From Leucobacter weissii (GTDB taxonomy: Bacteria > Actinomycetota > Actinomycetes > Actinomycetales > Microbacteriaceae), in the NCBI RefSeq assembly GCF_017565745.1, contig NZ_JAGDYM010000003.1:186001-250000 (forward strand): DNA of 64,000 nt. The letters run 5' to 3'. How positions within the stretch are numbered: the first letter of the stretch is position 1; each line of letters begins with the position of its first letter. Shown in pieces: positions 8,954 through 17,277 of the stretch. The position numbers and the translations under genes are program-made. The notes under the pieces are model-generated. The model worked only from the letters and a program-made list of their open reading frames with translations. It made no database searches and was not told the DNA's origin.

Positions 8954-9003
8954 GCGAGCGCAGATCCGCCACCGCGCGCGATGCTCAGCGGATCCGCGCT
9001 CGC
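8954..9003. terminator. Hairpin between convergent genes
   Basis: Arms 8954-8969 and 8988-9003 form a 16-bp stem with one mismatch around an 18-nt loop, without a U-tract. It lies between the convergent amidohydrolase and LysR genes, so it could terminate both. Confidence 0.6.
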
Positions 9004-9049
9004 GCGGAGCCGGTCTCGAACGGGGGCGGATCTCGGATCGGGCGGAGGG

Positions 9050-9985
9050 TCAGCCCACGCGTGAGACGAGCGGCGAGAGGGCGGCGCCGGGGGCCGTGAG
9101 GAGGTCGGCCACCTCCCGGATGGTGGCCTGCAGGCTCGCGCTCGCGTGCGTGGGCGCCATGTCGGAGCGGCGCGCCAGGCTGACCGTGCGCGTCAGATCC
9201 TGCAGGGGCGTGGCCCGCAGCTGCGAGCGCTCGGTGGCCACCATGGCGGGCACCACGGCGACGCCGATGCCCCGCTTCGTGAAGCTGAGTGCCGCGTCCA
9301 TCTCGGCGCCCTCCACGGCCACGAGCGGCGTCAGCCCCTCGGCCCGGAACGCCGCATCGACCGCCGAGCGCAGATCGTAGCTCTCGGGGAACATCATCTG
9401 CGGCACCTCGGCGAGCCCGCGAAGCGTGACCGACGAGGCGCCGCCGAACGGGTCGGGCCGCTCCGCGGACGACACCACCACGAGCCGTTCGCTCAGGATC
9501 GGCTCGCGCTCCAGCACGGCCCGCGCGCCGGAGGAGACGCTGGTGACGATGAGCGCGAGATCCAGCACGCCCTCGAGCAGTGCGGTGATGAGGCTCCGGG
9601 ATCCGCGCTCCATCACCTCGATCTCGATCCCCGGATAGCTGGCGTGGTACTTCGCGAGCACCTCCGCCACCAGGGAGGTGCAGAGCGTCGGCGGTGCGCC
9701 GAGCCGGATGCGACCGCGTGTGAGCCCCGCGAGCTCCGCCATCTCGGCCGCGGCGGTCTCGGCATCCGAGAGCATGCGACGCGCGATCGGCAGCAGGCGC
9801 TCTCCGGCGGCGGTGAGGGAGACGTTGCCGCGAGCCCGGTGGAAGAGGTCGACGCCCAGCTCCGATTCGAGGGAGCGGATCTGCCGGCTGAGCGACGGCT
9901 GTGCAAGATGCAGCCGTTCCGCGGCGCGGGTGAAGTGCCCGACCGCCGCGACCTCGGCGAAACCGCGCAACTGCTCGAGATTCAT
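9050..9985 (-). CDS. LysR-family transcriptional regulator
   Basis: This 311-aa regulator has the typical N-terminal winged helix (MNLEQLRGFAEVAAVGHFTRAAERL, with HLAQPSLSRQIRSLE as recognition helix, residues 1-60) and a periplasmic-binding-protein-like effector domain (about 90-300). I start it at the MNLEQL methionine, which matches the family; a longer frame adds ten residues with no ribosome site. It is divergent from the flavoprotein gene at 10146, the standard arrangement for a LysR protein and its target. The intergenic stretch 9986-10040 is AT-rich for this genome and is the likely operator. Confidence 0.9.
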   Translation of the reverse strand: MNLEQLRGFAEVAAVGHFTRAAERLHLAQPSLSRQIRSLESELGVDLFHRARGNVSLTAAGERLLPIARRMLSDAETAAAEMAELAGLTRGRIRLGAPPTLCTSLVAEVLAKYHASYPGIEIEVMERGSRSLITALLEGVLDLALIVTSVSSGARAVLEREPILSERLVVVSSAERPDPFGGASSVTLRGLAEVPQMMFPESYDLRSAVDAAFRAEGLTPLVAVEGAEMDAALSFTKRGIGVAVVPAMVATERSQLRATPLQDLTRTVSLARRSDMAPTHASASLQATIREVADLLTAPGAALSPLVSRVG

Positions 9986-9995
9986 CGCTCGATAG

Positions 9996-10036
9996 CCTAC
10001 ACGCATCATGATCATTTGATCTATTCATTGGAGTAA
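9996..10036. promoter_or_regulatory. AT-rich divergent region, probable LysR operator
   Basis: The region around TGATCATTTGATC and TATTCATTGG is markedly AT-rich. It lies between the divergent LysR and flavoprotein genes, where LysR proteins normally bind T-N11-A sites. No exact operator can be fixed by eye. Confidence 0.35.
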
Positions 10037-10145
10037 TGCTCGGGTGGCGAATACCTTGGGACGCGGCCCGGGTGCGCGGCCCGGAACACCAGGTCCGACC
10101 CGCGAGCCCGAGCGCACAGAGACCGCGATCCTCAGGAGGGGCGAG

Positions 10146-11939
10146 ATGCCGACGCAGCAGAGCACACCGAACACCCAGAAGCTGGGCAACGAGGGGTTGA
10201 AGCAGGAGTTCGCCTATCCCGAGCGCGTGCTCAGCACCGGGGCGGTCGTCATCGGCGCCGGCGGCGCCGGACTGCGCGCGGCGATCGAGTTCGACGCGCA
10301 GGGCGTCGACGTGCTCGTGCTCGGCAAGCGCCGCAAGAACGACGCGCACACGATCCTCGCCGCGGGCGGCATCAACGCGGCGCTCGGCACGATGGATCCC
10401 GAGGATTCGTGGCAGCAGCACGCCGCCGACACCATCAAGGAGAGCTACTTCCTCGGCCACCCCCACACGGCGGAGGTCGTGGCGCGGGGCGCCGCGCGCG
10501 GCATCCAGGATCTCGTCGACTACGGCTGCCGCTTCTCGCGCGAGGAGGACGGCCGCATCTCCCAGCGCTTCTTCGGCGCCCACAAGTGGCGCCGCACCTC
10601 GTACTTCGGCGACTACACCGGCCTGGAGATCCATCGCGCCCTGCTGCACCAGGCGCAGCAGCAGAGCATCGAGATCCGCGACACCGTGTACGTGACCCGC
10701 ATCCTGGTGAGCGACGGGCGCGCCTTCGGCGTCTACGGCTTCGACGTCGACACCGGCGAGCGGATCATGGTGTTCGCCGACGTGGTGGTGCTGGCCGCCG
10801 GCGGGCACAACCGGATCTGGAAGGTCACCTCCTCGCGCAAGGACGAGAACACCGGCGACGCGCTGCGGCTCGCCCACCTCGCCGGGGCCGAGATCCAGGA
10901 CGCGGAGCTCGTGCAGTTCCACCCGAGCGGCATCCTGGAGCCGCTCGAGGAGGCCGGCACCCTCATCACCGAGGCGGCTCGCGGAGAGGGCGGCATCCTC
11001 CGCAACGCGCTCGGCGAGCGGTACATGGCGAAGTACGATCCGGAGCGGATGGAGCTGTCGACCCGCGACCGGGTCGCCCTCGCCTCGTACACCGAGATCG
11101 CCGAGGGGCGCGGCACCGACAAGGGCGGCGTCTGGCTCGACGTCTCGCACCTGCCGGACGAGATCATCCACGAGCGCCTCCCGCGCATCTACAACATCGT
11201 GCAGGAGCTGCAGGGCAAGGACATCACCCAGGAGCCGATCGAGATCGCCCCGACCTCGCACTACACCATGGGCGGCGTGCGGGTCTCGCCCGAGGACCAC
11301 TCGACCGGCGTCGACGGGCTCTACGCCATCGGAGAGACCTCGGCCGGACTGCACGGCGCGAACCGGCTGGGCGGGAACTCGCTGATCGAGCTGCTGGTCT
11401 ACGGGCGGATCGTCGGAGAGATCGGGGCCGCGCGCGTGCGCGCGTACGCCCCCGCCGAGCGCTCCCGTGCGGCGATCGAGGAGGCCCGGGAGGAGGTCGC
11501 CGCCCTCGACCGCGCGGACGGCCCGGAGAACGCGATCGTCCTCTTCGAGGAGCTGCGCCAGATCCTCACCGACCACGCGGGCGTGGTGCGCAGCGAGACC
11601 GGCCTGACGCTCGGTCTCGAGAAGCTCGCCGCGCTCGAGGAGCGGGCGGAGCGCATCGGCGTGCACACCGACATCGCCAGCTATCTCGACCTCACCCGGG
11701 CCTTCAACCTGAAGGCCGGGCTGATCGCCGCGCGGGCCACCCTCGAGTCGGCGCTGGCCCGCACCGAGACCCGCGGCGCGCACAACCGCAGCGACTTCCC
11801 GGAGCAGGACGAGAGCCTGCGGGTGAACATGGTCTGGTCCGGTCCCGGGCGGGTCGCGCCGCAGCCGATCCCCGCGGTGCCGGAGGAGATCGCCGCGCTG
11901 ATCGAGGAGATCTCGACCGAGGGCAAGATCCTCGAGTAG
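10146..11939 (+). CDS. Fumarate reductase/succinate dehydrogenase-like flavoprotein, orphan
   Basis: This 597-aa protein is homologous to the flavoprotein subunits of succinate dehydrogenase, fumarate reductase and L-aspartate oxidase. An FAD Rossmann motif GAGGAGLRAAIEFD lies at about residues 38-51, the substrate-domain motif HYTMGGVRV near 375, and the flavin-binding HGANRLGGNSL segment near 403. The start is the ATG with AGGAGGGGCGAG directly before it; an upstream in-frame start at 10044 would add 34 low-quality residues. No iron-sulfur or membrane-anchor subunit lies nearby, so it is either a soluble oxidoreductase or works with partners elsewhere. The divergent LysR gene is a likely regulator. 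Confidence 0.85.
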   Translation: MPTQQSTPNTQKLGNEGLKQEFAYPERVLSTGAVVIGAGGAGLRAAIEFDAQGVDVLVLGKRRKNDAHTILAAGGINAALGTMDPEDSWQQHAADTIKESYFLGHPHTAEVVARGAARGIQDLVDYGCRFSREEDGRISQRFFGAHKWRRTSYFGDYTGLEIHRALLHQAQQQSIEIRDTVYVTRILVSDGRAFGVYGFDVDTGERIMVFADVVVLAAGGHNRIWKVTSSRKDENTGDALRLAHLAGAEIQDAELVQFHPSGILEPLEEAGTLITEAARGEGGILRNALGERYMAKYDPERMELSTRDRVALASYTEIAEGRGTDKGGVWLDVSHLPDEIIHERLPRIYNIVQELQGKDITQEPIEIAPTSHYTMGGVRVSPEDHSTGVDGLYAIGETSAGLHGANRLGGNSLIELLVYGRIVGEIGAARVRAYAPAERSRAAIEEAREEVAALDRADGPENAIVLFEELRQILTDHAGVVRSETGLTLGLEKLAALEERAERIGVHTDIASYLDLTRAFNLKAGLIAARATLESALARTETRGAHNRSDFPEQDESLRVNMVWSGPGRVAPQPIPAVPEEIAALIEEISTEGKILE

Positions 11940-12191
11940 GCGTCGCCCGGCCCGCGACATGCGCGAGGGGCGACGAGGCGGGGTGGCTCTCGTTCGGGGG
12001 AGGGGATGACCGCGGAAACTGCGCGATCCCGGCGCTTCGCGGGCGCGAGCGGAAGTCTGTGGATGACTCGCGAGAGCACCGCACCGTGATCCGTGGACGA
12101 CCCGAAGGCCTGCCCCTCCGAACTCCGCTCTGCGCGGGCATGACGCGGGTATGGCCGGAAGCCGCCGACGGCCCGCGCGGTGCCGACTCGT

Positions 12192-12677
12192 TCAGGCCCC
12201 GGCCGGCGGCGTGCGCTCGCCCGACCAGATCCGGGTGAGCTCCGACTCGATGCGGCGCCAGAAGCTGTGCATGATCGAACTGGTGCGCGCCCCCGTCCAC
12301 ACGGTGAAGTGGCGGCCCGATGCCGGGTCGGCCCGAAGCCACTCGTCGAGCCACGCATCGACCGCGTCCGCGAGGGCCTGGCCGCGCGGGATGCCGATGC
12401 CCGGTCGCGGGCTGGGGCGGAGCTGCTCCCGGCAGATCCAGGTCACCCCGATGCCCGGCGGGGGGTTCAGCGGCTCGATCTGGATGGGGGAGAACACCTC
12501 GATGAAGATGCGGCCGTAGCTCTCCGGAGGGAGGGTGGCGCACCAGAGGCGGAGTCCGGGCAGGTCGGCCGCGTCGCCGCCGGCGAGCACGCAGTCGAGG
12601 TGCTCGGGGTCGAGGAACACGAGCTCCTGCGACATGGACTCCTGGGGGTCGTCGGGGAACGGGTTTCTGGCACTCAC
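12192..12677 (-). CDS. Lone SIP-like C-terminal domain protein (siderophore-interacting protein family)
   Basis: This 161-aa protein resembles only the C-terminal NAD(P)H-binding half of siderophore-interacting ferric reductases (SIP): a GRIFIEV strand followed by PLNPPPGIGVTWICRE matches the family's core, and FTVWTGARTSSIMHSFWRRIESE matches its last helix. The FAD-binding barrel is absent. It could assist iron release with a partner, or do something else. Two starts are possible: GTG 12677, only 5 nt from an iron-box-like site, or ATG 12635 with AGGAG three nt before it. The iron box supports a link to iron. Upstream bases 11940-12191 on its 3' side hold nothing recognisable. Confidence 0.65.
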   Translation of the reverse strand: MSARNPFPDDPQESMSQELVFLDPEHLDCVLAGGDAADLPGLRLWCATLPPESYGRIFIEVFSPIQIEPLNPPPGIGVTWICREQLRPSPRPGIGIPRGQALADAVDAWLDEWLRADPASGRHFTVWTGARTSSIMHSFWRRIESELTRIWSGERTPPAGA

Positions 12678-12681
12678 GGTA

Positions 12682-12700
12682 CTACTTTAGGCTGGCCTAA
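12682..12700 (-). promoter_or_regulatory. IdeR/DtxR-type iron box
   Basis: CTACTTTAGGCTGGCCTAA agrees with the 19-bp IdeR/DtxR consensus TTAGGTTAGGCTAACCTAA at 14 of 19 positions and contains the palindrome TTAGGC-TG-GCCTAA. It lies 5 nt upstream of the GTG of the SIP-like gene, where a bound repressor would block transcription. Confidence 0.6.
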
Positions 12701-12830
12701 TAATCATCGGCTGAATACCCAGCGGATCGTCAGGAACGCGGGGCGTCCGTGCGCCGCTCCCGCGCCGGCGGCCTCGGCGGGCCGATCCGCGGGCGGCAGC
12801 GTCCGGAACCGGAGGTCCGGGGACTCGCGG

Positions 12831-15608
12831 TCAGGTCCGCAGGACGCGGTAGCCCTTCACCGCGTCGTAGCCGTGGATCTCGCGAGTGTCGAGCACCGCC
12901 ATGAAGTCGAGGATCTCGCGAGTGATCACCTGCCCCGGCACGAGGACCGGGAAGCCGGGCGGGTAGGGCGTCACGAAGCCCGCGCTGACCGGCTGCTCCC
13001 CGCGGTCCACGCGTTCCCGCAGCTCCGTCGGGGAGACGTGCTCCACCCCCGAGCGGCGCTGCGCTCGGAAGAACGCGGCGCGGAGGTCCCCGTCGGGGAG
13101 CACGGCGTCGGTCGCGTACTCCGGCGCGAACGCGCTGAAGTCGGGCAGGGGCGGCATCGGCACCTCGACCGGCTGCGGGAGGGCGGCGTCGCGCTGCTCC
13201 TGGATCTCCTCGAAGCGCTCGGCGAGCTTCACGAGCACCTCGATGAGGTAGGCGATCGCGCTCCGCGAGGTGCCGATGTTCGTCATGAACAGCACCGTGT
13301 TGCGGCTCGTCTTGTTGACCTGCACGCCGTAGCGATCCATCAGGTGATCGTGCTTGAAGGTGTCGCCGTCGACCCCGGTGCGGCTGATCTCGATCGTGAT
13401 CCGGCTCGGATCGATCACGAGCTCGTCGTGCGTCCAGGCGCGCCACATCGTCGCGAGCCCGTCTCGGAGCGGCATCGGCCGGCCGACCTCGCGGAGCTCG
13501 GCGGGGATCAGGTCGTGCGCGGTGAGCACGCGGAAGGTGCGGCGCAGCAGCGGATGCCGGGCGATCGCCTGCGAGAGGCTCGTCGCGAGGTCGAGCTGCC
13601 GCTGCACGAGCTCGTAGCCCTCGAGCTCCACCTGACGGCGGCCCAGATCGAGCGAGCTGAGGATCTGGTAGTTGGGCGAGGTGGTCGTGTGCGTCATGTA
13701 CGCCTCTTGGAACGGCTCCTCGGCCTCCCGCACCCAGTCCTGGTCGTAGACGTGGATCATGGAGCCCTGGCGCAGCGAGGTGAGCGTCTTGTGCGTCGAC
13801 TGGGTCGCGTATACGCGGAGCCGGGCGCGCGGCGACGGGATGAGCCGCTCGCTCAGCCACGCCTCATCGGCCTTCGGCGTCCCGTCCTCGTCGAAGAGCC
13901 GCTGCCGCTGCTCCTCGTAGGCGGCCTCGTGCTCGGCGGTCCTGAAGCGCTCCTCGAGCCGCTTCGCGGCGGCCATCGCGGTGCGTCGGCGGGTGACCGG
14001 GTGGAAGGCGGCGAACGCGAACCAGGCCTCGTCCCACAGGAACACGAGATCCGGCTTGATCGCCAGGCACTCCGCCATCACCCGTTCGGGGTCGTAGACG
14101 ATGCCGTCGAAGGTGCAGTTGGTGAGCGTGATCATGCGCACCTCGTCGAGCCGGCCGGCGGCGCGGTAGTCCAGCAGCAGCTGCTTGATCCGGCTCAGCG
14201 GCACGGCGCCGTAGAAGGCGAAGTCGTTGAGCGGATAGGCCTCGAGGTAGGCCGGGCGCGCGCCCGTCAGCATGATGGCGTGATGGTGCGACTTGTGGCA
14301 GTTGCGGTCGACCATCACCACGTCGTTCGGCGAGACGAGGGCCTGGTGCACGATCTTGTTCGCGGTCGAGGTGCCGTTCGTGACGAAGAACGTGTGCTTG
14401 GCGCCGAAGGCGCGGGCGGCCAGATCCTGCGCCTTCTTGAGCGTGCGCACCGGGGCGAGCAGCGAGTCGAGGCCGCCGGAGGTGGCGCTGGTCTCCGCGA
14501 GCAGCAGGTTGAGGCCGTAGAACTCGGCGAGGTCGCCGATCCACTTCGAGCCCACCACGGAGCCGCCGCGGGCGACGGGCAGCGCGTGGAACACCCCGAC
14601 CGGGCGGCGCGCGTGCTCCTGGATCGCGCCGAAGAACGGGGTGTCGTAGAGGTGGGAGATCCGGCGCAGCAGCGAGAGGTGCAGCTCGAGGTGATCCTCC
14701 CGGCGGAAGACGCGGCGGAACCGCTTGGTCAGCGCACCGGCCAGATCCTCGATGTGCGCGCCCGCCATGAGATAGAGGTCGATCTCGGGGCGGACCGAGT
14801 TGAGGGTGTCGGCCAGCGCGAGCACGCGCCGGACGGAGGGGAGGGCGCTGATCGCGGCCGAGGACCGGCTCCCCGCCTCCCCGTGGGCGAGGGCGATGGC
14901 CTCGAGCAGGTCCCGGCTGAGCGGCTGCTTGGTGCGGGCGATGAAGCCGGGGCGCACGACCACGGCGAGGATGTTCGGGTTCGTCAGCACCGCCGCGACC
15001 GCGTCGTCCGCGGAGGGCACGATCACGTAGTCGTAGATGAAGTCGTCGGCGGGGTTGCGGAGGCGGCGCGCCTCGGCGCGTATGGCGTCCCGGTCCGCGG
15101 CCGTCGTCTCGTCGACGATCAGCACCTCGAAGCGGGGCCGCGGATCCCGATCCTCCTCGAGCTCGCCCCGTTCGCCCTCTTCGACGGCGCCGTCCGAGGG
15201 CTCGTCGGTGAGCTGGCTCGTCCGGAGCCGCCCCACGACGCGCCCGATCCGGTCCAGCGCCGTCTCGAACTCGCCCCGGCGCAGCAGATCGGCGACGCCG
15301 GCGACGTAGCGCTGGCCGAAACCGGCCCAGTACATCTCGATCGTCTCGAGCGCGCGCAGGCCGTGCCAGATCTCGTGGTCGGCGCTCAGCTCGCCGTCCT
15401 CCTCGCTGCCGTGCACGAGGCGCTTCACCGCGAAGCGCAGGTACTCCCAGGCGTCGCTGCGCAGGCGCCAGGTGCTCGACGGCATCCCGGGCCCGCGACG
15501 GAGCGGCGGGATCTGCGTCGGCGCCGCGGGGGCTTCGTCGATCGGCTCGGCCGTCTCCCCGGTGCTTCTCGCGCCCGCGGCTTCGAGCGCCTCATCGAAC
15601 AGGCTCAT
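12831..15608 (-). CDS. Orn/Lys/Arg decarboxylase family protein (PLP-dependent)
   Basis: This 925-aa enzyme belongs to the fold-type I basic amino acid decarboxylases that make putrescine, cadaverine or agmatine. The N-terminal 210 residues are an alpha-rich region plus a receiver-like domain (FEVLIVDETTAADRDA near 175). The PLP domain carries the RNCHKSHHHA segment, the DEAWFAF aspartate, and the Schiff-base lysine K607 in STHKTL. The C-terminal domain ends near GYDAVKGYRVLRT. AAAGGA eight nt before ATG 15608 decides the start; the frame stays open 79 codons further but without coding character. Substrate choice between Arg, Lys and Orn cannot be read from the sequence. Confidence 0.9.
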   Translation of the reverse strand: MSLFDEALEAAGARSTGETAEPIDEAPAAPTQIPPLRRGPGMPSSTWRLRSDAWEYLRFAVKRLVHGSEEDGELSADHEIWHGLRALETIEMYWAGFGQRYVAGVADLLRRGEFETALDRIGRVVGRLRTSQLTDEPSDGAVEEGERGELEEDRDPRPRFEVLIVDETTAADRDAIRAEARRLRNPADDFIYDYVIVPSADDAVAAVLTNPNILAVVVRPGFIARTKQPLSRDLLEAIALAHGEAGSRSSAAISALPSVRRVLALADTLNSVRPEIDLYLMAGAHIEDLAGALTKRFRRVFRREDHLELHLSLLRRISHLYDTPFFGAIQEHARRPVGVFHALPVARGGSVVGSKWIGDLAEFYGLNLLLAETSATSGGLDSLLAPVRTLKKAQDLAARAFGAKHTFFVTNGTSTANKIVHQALVSPNDVVMVDRNCHKSHHHAIMLTGARPAYLEAYPLNDFAFYGAVPLSRIKQLLLDYRAAGRLDEVRMITLTNCTFDGIVYDPERVMAECLAIKPDLVFLWDEAWFAFAAFHPVTRRRTAMAAAKRLEERFRTAEHEAAYEEQRQRLFDEDGTPKADEAWLSERLIPSPRARLRVYATQSTHKTLTSLRQGSMIHVYDQDWVREAEEPFQEAYMTHTTTSPNYQILSSLDLGRRQVELEGYELVQRQLDLATSLSQAIARHPLLRRTFRVLTAHDLIPAELREVGRPMPLRDGLATMWRAWTHDELVIDPSRITIEISRTGVDGDTFKHDHLMDRYGVQVNKTSRNTVLFMTNIGTSRSAIAYLIEVLVKLAERFEEIQEQRDAALPQPVEVPMPPLPDFSAFAPEYATDAVLPDGDLRAAFFRAQRRSGVEHVSPTELRERVDRGEQPVSAGFVTPYPPGFPVLVPGQVITREILDFMAVLDTREIHGYDAVKGYRVLRT

Positions 15609-15717
15609 CGGCGCGATCCTTTCAGGTGTGGCGCCCAGCGGCGGGCGGGCACAGTCGGTTTGCGACGATCCTACCCGCTCGCATATTCCGCCCCGCCGCT
15701 CGCTGCTGAAGCGGTTA

Positions 15718-15800
15718 GGGCCGAGATCTCCGTTCAGGCTGACGTTCTCGGCTGAACATCTCCGCCGGAGGCGCAGCTTCAGCCCGAAGCGCGCACGCCG
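15718..15800. repeat. Copy A of an ~85-bp structured intergenic repeat (second copy at 62984-63073)
   Basis: This stretch aligns with 62984-63073: GGGC-GAGATC, TTC-GGCTGA, CTCGG, then GAGGCGCAG (15768-15776), TCAGCC, GAAGCG and CGCAC occur in the same order with small gaps. Both copies contain several GGCTGA/TCAGCC half-sites and lie 59-65 nt upstream of a leaderless gene. Confidence 0.6.
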
Positions 15801-15821
15801 CGGGCGCCCGTGCGAACCGCG

Positions 15822-15827
15822 TAGACT
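15822..15827 (+). promoter_or_regulatory. -10 TAGACT for lpdA
   Basis: TAGACT ends 7 nt before ATG 15835 with no Shine-Dalgarno sequence, which is the clearest leaderless layout in the window together with 21600. Confidence 0.55.
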
Positions 15828-15834
15828 TGCAGCC

Positions 15835-17277
15835 ATGGGCAGCACTCAGGAGCGCAGGCATCGGATCGTGGTCCTGGGCGGCGGGCCGGGCGGCTACGAG
15901 GCGGCCCTCGCGGGAGCCCAGCTCGGCGCCGATGTGACGATCGTCGAGCGCGCCGGCATCGGCGGCTCGGCGGTGCTGACGGACGTGGTGCCCTCGAAGA
16001 GCCTGATCGCCACCGCGGGCGCGGCGCAGGCGGTGCGCGAGTCCGGCAAGCTCGGCGTGCAGGCGTTCCTGCCCGGCGCCGACGGCAAGCCGGTGCGGCC
16101 CAGGATCGCCGTGAACCTCGCGGCGGTGAACACGCGGCTGCTCGCCATGGCCGGCGCGCAGTCGGTCGACATGCGGCGCAACCTCGAGGAGGCCGGCGTG
16201 CGGATGGTGCACGGCTCGGGCCGGCTCGACGGGCCGGATGCCGTGCTCGTCTCGACGTCCGAGTCCGGCGGCACCGACTTCGATCGGATCGAGGCCGACA
16301 CGGTCGTGATCGCGGTGGGGGCGAGCCCGCGCGAGCTCGACTCGGCGAAGCCCGACGGCGAGCGCATCCTCACCTGGAAGCAGGTCTACGACCTGAGCGA
16401 CGTGCCCGAGCACCTGATCGTCGTGGGCTCCGGCGTGACCGGAGCCGAGTTCGCGAACGCCTACCGCACGCTGGGCAGCGAGGTGACCCTCGTGTCGAGC
16501 CGGGAGCGCGTGCTGCCGGGCGAGGATCCGGACGCCGCCACCGTGATCGAGGACGAGTTCAAGCGCATCGGCATGAACGTGATGTCGAAGTCGCGCGCCC
16601 AGGCCGTCGAGCGCACCGAGCACGGCGTCGTGGTGACCCTCGCCGACGGCGGCACCGTCGAGGGCTCCCACTGCCTCATGGCGGTCGGCTCGATCCCGAA
16701 CACCGCGGGTCTCGGCCTGGAGGAGGCGGGCATCGAGCTCAGCGAGAGCGGGCACATCAAGGTGAACAAGGTGGCCCGCACCTCGTTCCCGTCGGTCTAC
16801 GCCGCCGGGGACTGCACCGACTTCTTCCCCCTCGCCTCGGTGGCCTCGATGCAGGGGCGGACCGCCATCATGCACGCGCTCGGCGACTTCGTGCGCCCGA
16901 TCGATCTGCGCAACGTCGCCGCCAACGTGTTCACCTACCCCGAGATCGCGACCGTCGGCTGGAACGCGCGCACGCTGGCCGAGGCGAGCGACGTCGCGAA
17001 GGCGGTCACCCACACCATTCCGCTGAACACGAACCCCAGGGCGAAGATGATCGGCCTCACCGAGGGCTTCGTGAAGCTCTTCGCCTGGGAGGCGTCCCGC
17101 ACCGTGATCGGCGGGGTCATCGTCGCCCATCGCGCGAGCGAGCTGATCTTCCCGCTCGCGCTCGCCGTCGAGCACCGGCTGACCGTCGATCAGGTGGCCT
17201 CGGCGTTCACCGTCTACCCCTCCCTGACGGGCGCGATCACCGACGCCGCCCGCGCGATGCACCAGAGCGCGCTGTGA
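15835..17277 (+). CDS. lpdA: NAD(P)H-quinone reductase of the LpdA type (flavoprotein disulfide reductase family)
   Basis: This 480-aa FAD protein has the family layout: GGGPGGYEAALAGAQLGADV (FAD, residues about 14-33), GSGVTGAEFANAYRTLGSEV (NAD(P)H, near 180), the AAGDCTDF FAD motif near 322 and a C-terminal dimerisation domain. The redox-active CxxxxC of lipoamide dehydrogenases is missing: the aligned segment reads GGSAVLTDVVPSK, with no cysteine. This is as in Mycobacterium tuberculosis LpdA (Rv3303c), which reduces quinones instead of disulfides. It overlaps the cupredoxin gene by 4 bp (GTGA), so the two are probably co-expressed. Confidence 0.87.
   Translation: MGSTQERRHRIVVLGGGPGGYEAALAGAQLGADVTIVERAGIGGSAVLTDVVPSKSLIATAGAAQAVRESGKLGVQAFLPGADGKPVRPRIAVNLAAVNTRLLAMAGAQSVDMRRNLEEAGVRMVHGSGRLDGPDAVLVSTSESGGTDFDRIEADTVVIAVGASPRELDSAKPDGERILTWKQVYDLSDVPEHLIVVGSGVTGAEFANAYRTLGSEVTLVSSRERVLPGEDPDAATVIEDEFKRIGMNVMSKSRAQAVERTEHGVVVTLADGGTVEGSHCLMAVGSIPNTAGLGLEEAGIELSESGHIKVNKVARTSFPSVYAAGDCTDFFPLASVASMQGRTAIMHALGDFVRPIDLRNVAANVFTYPEIATVGWNARTLAEASDVAKAVTHTIPLNTNPRAKMIGLTEGFVKLFAWEASRTVIGGVIVAHRASELIFPLALAVEHRLTVDQVASAFTVYPSLTGAITDAARAMHQSAL

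Noticed and set aside
12720-12830. Terminator after the decarboxylase gene
   Set aside because: The region is GC-rich with only short, ambiguous stems, and no arm pair exceeds what is expected by chance.
15609-15845. 79-codon N-terminal extension of the decarboxylase
   Set aside because: It overlaps the start region of lpdA and copy A of the repeat, lacks coding bias, and the MSLFDEAL start has a good ribosome site.
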